DNA from: Gnetum montanum
Taxonomy: Eukaryota > Streptophyta > Gnetopsida > Gnetales > Gnetaceae
DNA: 64,000 bases
Assembly (NCBI GenBank): GCA_015680685.1
Contig: MNCI01006836.1
Span: forward strand, 63,575 to 127,574
Reading direction: 5' to 3'
Below, piece by piece: positions 55,651-64,000 of the stretch; position 1 is the stretch's first letter; each line of letters begins with the position of its first letter. The position numbers and the translations under genes are program-made. The notes under the pieces were generated by a model. It was not told the origin of the DNA. It made no database searches and saw nothing but the letters and a program-made list of their open reading frames with translations.

Positions 55651-58600
55651 CCATAGAGCCTAAAACCTATAATAATTATATGTAGGGAAAAACAAGTGGA
55701 TTAGAGGAGGTGTTCCTACACTAGTGTTTGAGTTATTCTCCATAGACTAATGGAATAACTAAAAATAGATAGTGATTAATATCTAATGAACTGATCTTCT
55801 CATTCATGGTAGGTTTAGAAATTATAGTAATAATTCTCACTTGGAGATTCACTTTGTGCTTCTTCATTTAATTTATAATAGAATTACTTGTTAGATTTAA
55901 GTTGCTATGTCTAACATCTATCCCTTCTACCATGGTCACATCCACCTCTAGCAGTTGTCATTGTTGGACACAAACATACAAAATGAGGAAATTATCAAAC
56001 CTACTCTCTTATAATAGCTTATAAAACCACCCTATCTAGCCTTATATTAGCAAATATTATGTTGGGTAAATAATTCTGAATGAGTGAATTGGTCATTTCA
56101 AAAGAAAGTAAAATAAAAATGGACTAATGTAGTGATAATAAAGTGAAAGGAAATATGATGAAACCATGATCAAAATGAAAGGGAAAACATTAACAATGAA
56201 AGGATATAAAATATAAATAATATCGTCATAATCTAAAATTATATTAAAATCTAATTCTAAACTAAATTAAACAATGACACAACAATCTAAAAAGTAATGC
56301 ATAATAAAAAAAACATATAGTTGTTCTAGAACATGTTTAGAAATACAAGATAATATCAATGACCAAACCTAATGCATGCAAAAGAATAACTTATACATAT
56401 ACATACATATGCATAATATGTTTAAGAAAGAAATAGACTAGTACTAGAAAATACAATCCAAATATTAGTAGTAAACATCAAGAGGTCTCCCTACTTCACC
56501 TAGGTCCAGTGACCTGAAAATAAAAGAAGTGCTTAATAAACACTAAGTTAGAAACTTATCACCTTCTATAGTTGATTTAAGGGTAATTCTCATGGTGGAT
56601 AGTTGAAGGTAGGATAGCTTTCAAAACATTTCAATATGCACAAGCAAACTAATTATCATGAATCATACATCACATATAGATTTGAGAAGAAAATAAAAAT
56701 CTAACTAAATTAAATTATCCACTGTAATCCATTAACCTGAAAATAAGGAGGGTAGCACACATCACATTTATTTTCAAATGTATGAATTTTTATCATGTAT
56801 ACATTTTCCAAAACAAATTCCAAATCAAAAGATAAATCAGAATATGCATACATTATTAATTATTCTCAAACCAAACTAATAATTCTAGAGGCATCATTTA
56901 GGACTCATATCTAACATTCTAAAGACATTAAATAAGGGACTACTAAGCCATGGATCAGATTCTTCTATAGGATGGATCCTACAACAAGAACTACACTAAT
57001 GCATACTAGTGGGGATTAAATGATAAATATATTTAAGAAGTCCATCTCCAACTAGTTACACAACTTAATGCTAGCTCTTGATAATCAACATTCATATAAG
57101 CATCCAACCAAAAACAAATCAAACATTAATGGTGGAGAAACACAACTAATTGCCAATACATCCAAATGTCAAAAAGCTCCAACAATAATAAGTAATTAAC
57201 TCCAAGATTAATCTCAATAATCCAATATGAACTAGACTAACCAAAAAATGTCAATGATAAGATAAACTCAAAGGAAGTTAGATTGAGAGATCAAAAACTC
57301 GTCAAAAATATATCTTGGCTGATCTTAACCTAATCACAATGTGACCACAACTAGCATATTTTTTCAAAAAAACTTCTGGTAGAAACTATGATTAAAATGA
57401 CTTGACCATGACCTGTTGTTAACTAAAAACCACTCAAAATCACTCGAAACAAGAAGAAAAACAACATAGGCTTGACCACAACTTTACCATGAGCCATGTT
57501 TCTTAATCAACAATTAACCATAACTCATGGATTTACAAGTTTTTCAAAAATAGAGATTCAAATTATAACAAAAGGTAAAAAGGATCAACCACAACTTTAC
57601 CACAACTTAAACATGACTCATGATTGACAATAAGAGTCTCATGATGACCTATGGTTATCTTGTGATTTTAATGAAAATTTGAGAATATGAGAAAATAACT
57701 CAAAATAAACTCTAACAAAACAAAAAGCAATAAGAGATGTCAAAGATATCATCAACATGACTTACAAAAGATAATTAGATCATTAAACTAAGGAAATCAT
57801 TACCAACACAACGATGATACATCAAGGAGATCAAATCCTAGCTAAAATCATCAAAAAATAAAAAATGATAAATCCATAGAATCTAATGAAATAATTAGAA
57901 CCAAATAAAATCTATGATCATAGAAATGTAATGACACCATGAAGTGAGTCTAACATGCACTACCTATAATACTATGCTAACTAAGCTTAGGCTAGTAAGG
58001 CATTACTTAATCAAAAATATAAAGTATGATAAATAAAACATTATGTAATAAAAACTTGAATGGATGCTAAGAAAATTAAATAATAAGAATAGAAAACATC
58101 CAAGAAATTACAAACGCATGGAGGCACCAAAAGGAAACAAGAGATAAAATGTTACTAAAAAAGTGATAATAGTTTCATGCATTCCAAACCTAACTTGTGC
58201 ATGACCAAAAAGGAGGTAGTACCCTATTACCTAAGCCAAAAATGAATAGTACAATGATGAGAAAATAATAGTTAAAATTAAATTAGTACATAAGCAAATG
58301 AAAAATACAAAGCTAAATATATTATCCAAAGTAAATACATAGAATAAATATAAAGTTAAAAATTCATTTACATCCAAAGGGAATTATCCCTAACATTGCA
58401 TAAACTACCAATATGAATAAATATATAATGAACCATGAAACTTAACTAAAGTTACAATCAAAGTTGGCCTACATCTAAGATAAGAAAATATACAAAGAAA
58501 ATCCGAGATACATTCCAAATCCATAATTCCAATTGAACATTATAGTGTAGAATTAAACTTAAATTGGAAACATAATATCTAGCTATAAGTTCTTAAAACA

Positions 58601-60801
58601 GAAAATTAATCATTAGATTCTTCCTATAAATCCTCATTATTACAACTAACATAAAAGCTTGAGAATCATAGAAAACCAAGTGAATCAGTACTAACATTGA
58701 GCAGGATAAATAAAATAACAAAAGTACTCTCTTCTAAGTTTGGTTAGAGACATAAAGTAGTTCAACAGTCATGGACATGGGATAGCTATAATCAAATGTT
58801 AGCCAAATCAAATACAAAACTATGCAAATAGAGAAAAAGTAATAATGATAATCAAAATTCAACAAAGAGTTGTAAAACTAAAAACTCCATTACCATCCAT
58901 ACCTTGTCCAATCAATGAAAAGATAAATTTACCAATGACTGGTGAGTATAAAACTCACATTTTTTTATATGATTGGTATGTATAAAATCCACATAGTATC
59001 AAATGATTTATGAGTCTAAAACCCACATATTGTTAAATGATTGGTGAGTTAAAAATCCACATATAAATGATTGTTGAGTCTAAAATTCATATGTGATCAA
59101 ATGATTGGCCAAATAAAAACTAAAATCCAATGATCAAAAAAATTCAACAAATAAAGAAAGTCTTGGAAGATGGAAGAAGAATCTAATAAATTGTACAAAA
59201 CCAAAAGAAATCAAATACAAAGTATTGAACTGTCAAAAGGAAGATTCTAATGTGCCAAATGAATCCAAAATTAAAATGTAGGTTCAAATAAATATTTGAT
59301 AATTATAATAAATTTTCCAAATGGAAAATCTAAGCTTCCTAATATCATTATAGACTCCTATAGCTACTTTTGTGCCATTAATTACCAATTCCAAGTTTTC
59401 AAGTATTCTTGATACCCATAAAAACTCTATTTTGGCCATTTTCTTCCTTTTTCATTGCATGAAAATTAGGGATTAGTGAATAAAAGTTGATCAATTTTTC
59501 ATGTTGGACCTAATAGTGACATTAGATGTGCATTGCATTCTCATGATGAGGTCACAACAGACCAAGGAGGATTCCTTCTAATTTATGTTGATAAGACAAA
59601 TAACTTTTCTCTCTCAATCATTGGTATTTGGAGTCGTTTCAAGGGAAAAAATATGAAAAATGACTCAAAACCCTAGTTCTATAGTTGAATTTCTAGAATA
59701 ATTTAGAATGAAGGAAAAATATGATTAAAAAATGGACAAATCTAGTCAAAATATTAACTAATATCTAGTGCATATATAAAAATCTTAGAAATAGCAAAAT
59801 TATAGAATATAATATTAAAATAATCAAATCTAAGAAGTTAGGCAAACTAATAAATAGTTGTTAGATTACCAAGTAATGCTAAAGGAATGTGCACTAATCA
59901 AATTACCAAAATCTAAAGAAATAAAATACCAAATTAATCTACCTAAAATTTATAGCACTATAGAAAAGTTGCTTGCATAACTTTGATCTCCCAAAAAGTC
60001 TTGAAATTCAAAAGGCCTAGTTGATATTGTAGATCTTATTTATGGTAGATCTAGATCTATCTCCTTTCTAGTTGAATATGTTCTCCATTTTGGGCACTAT
60101 GTTCTAAATGTTATAAAGGCAAGACAAAAGGATTGTCTCTTATGGACTAGTTGTTAAGCTAATATTTTACAATGGTTTGATAGTATTGGAAAATAAGGTC
60201 TCGTCTGAAAAACCTAATTTAAAAAGAAAGTATAATTTTAAAAATATTTTTAAAATCTTTTCTCACATGAACTAGTTCCTAGTACTAGTCTAATGAGCAT
60301 CTCCTATGAGAAAGTTATTAGCTATGTCAACCGTAATTTGATAATTATGACTAATCCCAAACTAATAACAAGGTGTAAGGTCAAAAGCATAGCTAATGGA
60401 AGGCTACCATGAGATCCTCGGAAAAATAGGATTAATGAAAATTAAAAAAATTTAAAATATAATTATTTTCAAAATATGAATTATCCAAATAAAATAGACA
60501 AAAACTGAAGTATTATTCCATGTGCTAATGACCCATCTAGTGCCTAATACTAAAAAAAATACTAATACTAAAGTACCAAAATATTAAAAGCATAGAAAAA
60601 ACATTAAAATAATATAAAATTAAAATAAAACAAAAGAAAAAATAAAAACTTTGAATATATTGAAAGTAAAAGATAATTAAAAAGGGCATAGCTAGATACA
60701 TAACTTTAATAAAAAGCATAGACTATATAAGAAAAGAGATTAACAAGCATAGATATAGGTTAGCAAATAATAAATTAATGGGTAAGGGGTATCTAGAGCT
60801 A
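55651..60801. other. AT-rich DNA including the 3' LTR of element F; no gene recognised
   Basis: No domain, RNA gene or LTR end was recognised apart from the LTR start of element F at 60810, from which its 3' LTR extends downward for an unknown length. A small tandem repeat lies at 58925-59110. Confidence 0.4.
58925..59110. repeat. Tandem repeat with a unit of about 40 bp
   Basis: Four to five imperfect units of the type AAATGATTGGTGAGTCTAAA followed by ACCCACATAT. Unit length varies between about 35 and 48 bases. Confidence 0.75.
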
Positions 60802-60824
60802 GGTGTTACATTCTCCCCTCCTTA
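60802..60824 (-). other. Polypurine tract and 3' LTR start of element F
   Basis: The element strand reads TAAGGAGGGGAGAA followed at 60810 by TGTAACACCTAGC. A purine run directly before TGTAACACC is typical of Del/Tekay elements. Confidence 0.75.
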
Positions 60825-60839
60825 AGAATCTTTCTCCTA

Positions 60840-61990
60840 GAAGATCTTAAGTTATGTGATATATATGTCTTTCTCCTCTTCCTATGTCAATTCTTGTTCT
60901 TCATGTCTTTCTTAAATAACTTGTACCATTGGAATAACTTTAGTCCTCTATCTTCTCTCTATCCTATTAATAATCTTAACTAGTTGCTCAACAAAATTGA
61001 TACTAGGTTGAAGCCCAGCATCCTACCAATTTACCTTATGATTAATATACTTCCTTAGCATAGAAATATAAATTACATCACAGATTGACTATGACTACTA
61101 TTGAAGATCAAGTTGATAGACAATATCATCAATTTTCCTAAAAATATAGAAGGAATTAATGTAGCAAGAACCTAACTTTTTTTTTTTCAACAAATCTCAT
61201 AATATCTTTTAATGATGAAACATTGAGAAAAACTTGATCATCAACATTAAACTTGAATGATCATTACCTATTGTTCACATAATTTCTATATCTGTTCTAC
61301 ACTACCTATAATTTACTTCTAACAATCTTGATATGTTCTATAGCCTCATCAATGATGTTTGTTATAGTCCTCAATCTATCCTCTATAGAATCCCAATAAA
61401 GAGGTGTATGAAAATGTCTATCATATAATATTTCATAAGGTGTTACTTTCAAACTAGCCTAATAATTATTATTATTAGCAAATTCTACTAAATAAAGAAC
61501 TTTTTTACAACTATCCTTGTAGATCAAAGTACATGGCCAAAAAAGTTTCTATCTAAGGATGACACACTAAGTTGAGATTTAACATAAATCCAAGATTTTT
61601 CTAAAAATACTACCAAAATCTAGAAGTAAACTTAAAATCTCTATTTAACATAATCATATTTGGAACTCCATGTAATTTGATAATCTCCAAAAAGAACAAT
61701 TCATTAATCTCTTTTACACTAGCTATTGCTTTTATAGCCAAAAAGTGAGAAGATTTGGTCAAATAATCTATGGCCACAAGGATGACATCATTCCTATTAT
61801 TGATACGAGACAAACCAATGATGAAATTCATGCCAATGATTTTGCATTTCTAAGGTCGAATTGTATGTGGATGAAGATAACCACTAGGCCTTTGATGCTA
61901 TATTTTGATCTATTAACATACCAAACTCTTAGGCACATACTCACCCACATCCTTCTTTATACCAATGCACTGATACTATGTCTTAATGTT
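60840..61990 (-). pseudogene. Element F integrase with chromodomain-like tail
   Basis: At 61831-61610 the open frame reads MNFIIGLSRINNRNDVI, VAIDYLTKSSHFL (catalytic D), IIKLHGVPNMI, and LNRDFKFTSRFW in place of SDRDPRFTSRFW (second catalytic D replaced in part). Further down come DDQVFLNVSSLKD, ISMLRKY and EQLVKIINRIERR, followed by IPMVQV and HEEQELT. These are the landmarks of the chromoviral C-terminus up to a chromodomain-like segment near 60.9-61.0 kb. Several stops and frameshifts. Confidence 0.7.
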
Positions 61991-62700
61991 ATGATATATC
62001 TGATTACTACATACGTGCATCTAATGCTTGCTCAAATAAGCTTCATCAAGTAGTTTTTATCTAAATATTACTAGCACATGTGTTTTCCTTTTACATTTTA
62101 ACAAACTAGAACTATCAACTGTAAATGTTGAGTTTGTTTGAGATAGATTTGTAATCTTCTCCTAATACCAAAGATTTAATATCTTCTAAGCAATGGTTTC
62201 ATCTCTTAGACTAGGTAAGATAGTAAGACTATAGAGTTTTTCAATTATCCTACGTGGTGCATTTGCTACCTTATTCCCTTTGCGTAACTAATAACTCTGC
62301 TGAATGTCTCTATCTCATGTTTACTATTATTGATTCATAATGCACAAAAAAATCTTATGATTTATCTAGAAGGTAATTTGTTCATCATACAAATAATGTA
62401 TGAAAATATTAAAATCAAATATAACGATACCAAGTTATTAATCATGAGTTAGATATATGATCTCATAAAATTTTGGGTATCAAAAAGCATAGGTCACGAC
62501 CTTTCCATATTGCATGAGAATACCACCAAAACCTTCTCCTTAAGTATTTCTGTATATGTCATAAGACTTGCTAGTAACCATTAAGATCAATAGAAGTGTT
62601 AATATGAATCTCTATTTAAACTTCTTAAAAAGTCCTTTGATAATCATCTAACTAGAAGAAAATGTAGTCTTTCTTGAGTAGGTTATGTAGAGGTACTACA
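61991..62700 (-). pseudogene. Element F RNase H and integrase zinc-finger region, heavily decayed
   Basis: Position between RT and integrase core requires RNase H and the zinc-binding domain. Only fragments such as a VCQQ-like segment near 61.9-62.0 kb are recognisable. Confidence 0.4.
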
Positions 62701-63600
62701 ATATTATAGAAATCCTCTACAAACCTTCTAGAATATCTTACAAGATCTAAGAAACTTCTAACTTTGTTCACTAAAGTTAGAATAGGTCATTCCCTAATCA
62801 CTATTATTCTAGAAGGGTCCATAGGTATACCTTTTAAAAAAATCACATGACTAAGAAATTATGTCTCTATCTTCTAAAATGCACACTTAGAAGCATGAGC
62901 ATATAACTACTAATCTCCCAAAGTCTACAACACTACATTTAAAAATTCCTTATGCACATATTCATTGGTAGAATAAACCAAAATATCATCAATAAAGATA
63001 ATTACACATGAATCTAAATAAGGATGCAATACATTGTTCATCAAGTACATGGAAACTATTGTGCATTAGTGAGTCCAAAAGGTATTAGTAAGAACTCATA
63101 ATGATCATATCTTTTCTTGAAAGCTATCTTAGGTACATCTTTCTCTCACATCCTAACCAAATGATAATTAGATTTCAAATCAATATAGAGAACATCTTAA
63201 CTTCTCTCAACTAATCAATCTTTGGTACATCCTTCACTTATATTCTAACTTGATCATAACTAGACTATAAATTAATATAGAAAATACCTTAGCTTCTTTA
63301 AATTAATCAAAAAAATTATCAATCCTAGATAGAGAATACTAATTCTTGACTATCACCTAATTCAACTATGTATAATCAATTCACAATATTTAAGTATCAT
63401 CCTTTTTCTTCACAAAAAGCACTGGTGCACCTTAAGGTAAAACACATAATTGAATCATGCCCTTATCTAGTAGCTCATGAATCTCTCCACCAACTCTAAT
63501 GAAGACATCAAATGATATTCCTTTAAGATAAATTGAGTTCTAGACTTGAGTGTAAAATCAAACACAATCTCTTTGTGAGGAGGTACCTTAGGAAGTTCTT
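62700..63600 (-). pseudogene. Element F reverse transcriptase
   Basis: Minus-strand landmarks: FLDVFKKELPKVPPHKEI (pre-RT), APVLFVKKKDDT, a decayed IDY segment, SLSRIDN, MPFG-like ending, IIFIDDILVYS (catalytic FIDD intact, 62985-62990), LYAHASKCAFW, FLSHVIFLKGIPMDPS, IREWPI, VRSFLDLVRYSRRFVEDF and PLHNLLKKD. It follows Tekay/Del RT throughout. Stops and frameshifts inactivate it. Confidence 0.75.
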
Positions 63601-64000
63601 TCTTAAATACATCCAAAAACTCCTAAATAACTAAGATTTGTTCTCTCTTACTAAGGATCTTTAGATACTAAGATCATGAAATAACTATGATTGCTCTTTA
63701 AAAACTACTAAAATATCTTGATTGTCACCAAGTCAAGATTAATCTATTTATTAGTAGTTTGAATTATAATCTCTCTTCCACTTGTGGAAATAAATATTAG
63801 AGTATTACTTCTACAGTCCAAATGTTTATCATACTTGGCCGCCTAGTCCATCCTAAGAATTACATCATACTCTTTATGTTTCATCATTAGATCATTGTAC
63901 TAGCTATTACATTGTATTATTACTTGATAAATAAAATTTTTGGTAAAGGTCTATGATATCATATATTCAATATTGTACCCTAAGATACAATAGCATAGAT
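63600..64000 (-). pseudogene. Element F protease region (incomplete)
   Basis: The stretch upstream of RT should hold the protease. I see helical and hydrophobic segments but not the active-site motif, which may be beyond the window or decayed. Confidence 0.35.

Larger units (their letters stand above)
60802..64000 (-). mobile_element. Element F: Tekay/Del-like chromovirus (5' part outside window)
   Basis: From the window end downward the minus strand reads a protease tail, RT, RNase H region, integrase and a chromodomain-like tail, then a polypurine tract (60811-60824) and an LTR starting TGTAACACC (60810). This is the standard chromovirus order. All parts have stops or frameshifts. The primer site and 5' LTR lie beyond 64000. 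Confidence 0.75.

Noticed and set aside
1-64000. tRNA, rRNA or other structural RNA genes
   Set aside because: No cloverleaf with plausible A and B boxes or rRNA-like stretch was noticed. The only tRNA-related sequences are retrotransposon primer binding sites.

Overview
The window looks like intergenic DNA from a large, AT-rich plant nuclear genome. It contains several layers of decayed Ty3/gypsy LTR retrotransposons nested in one another, and no intact host gene. The families present (Athila-like, Tat/Ogre-like with a second RNase H, and chromoviruses) are seed-plant families. The sequence alone does not identify the species.

Layout. 1-1.6 kb has no recognisable gene. 1.6-4.4 kb (- strand) holds a decayed coiled-coil gene. 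Element A (4476-11650, -) is an Athila-like element with both LTRs, a 5-bp target duplication CCCTT, gag and protease, but RT, RNase H and integrase have been deleted. 11.7-22.1 kb is AT-rich with several tandem repeats and a perfect 22-bp inverted repeat. Element D (22.2-24.6 kb, resuming at 51806, -) is a Tat/Ogre-like gag-protease remnant. Element B (24630-51800, +, TSD AATAA) is a full-length Athila-like element of A's family that inserted into D. B was later split twice: by element C (28856-45101, -), and by a solo LTR of its own family (46742-47566, TSD AGTTT) inside its RNase H. Element E (about 52.0-54.7 kb, -) is a chromovirus-like gag-pro-RT remnant. 54.7-60.8 kb is non-coding. Element F (60.8 kb to the window end, -) is a Tekay/Del-like chromovirus whose 5' part lies outside the window.

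Element C is the most interesting part. It is a 16-kb Tat/Ogre-type element with gag, protease, RT, RNase H, an additional archaeal-type RNase H (all four catalytic acids present) and integrase. Between protease and RT it carries a 4-kb gene on the opposite strand (35580-39630). Seven introns can be placed by GT-AG sites, and every junction keeps the reading frame, giving about 1,093 codons without a frameshift. The N-terminus resembles NIF/FCP1-type (HAD) phosphatases without key catalytic acids. The middle is of unclear affinity and the C-terminal half is charged and coiled-coil-like. About a dozen in-frame stops interrupt it, and nearly all could have arisen by single C-to-T changes. Similar coiled-coil remains at 1.6-4.4 kb, and a possible last exon in the matching position of element D, suggest this antisense gene belongs to the retrotransposon lineage.

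The LTRs of the A/B family share a second unusual feature: a cluster of GATATC palindromes of variable copy number just upstream of the TATA box. All coding parts of the window carry stops or frameshifts, so no element here looks autonomous.
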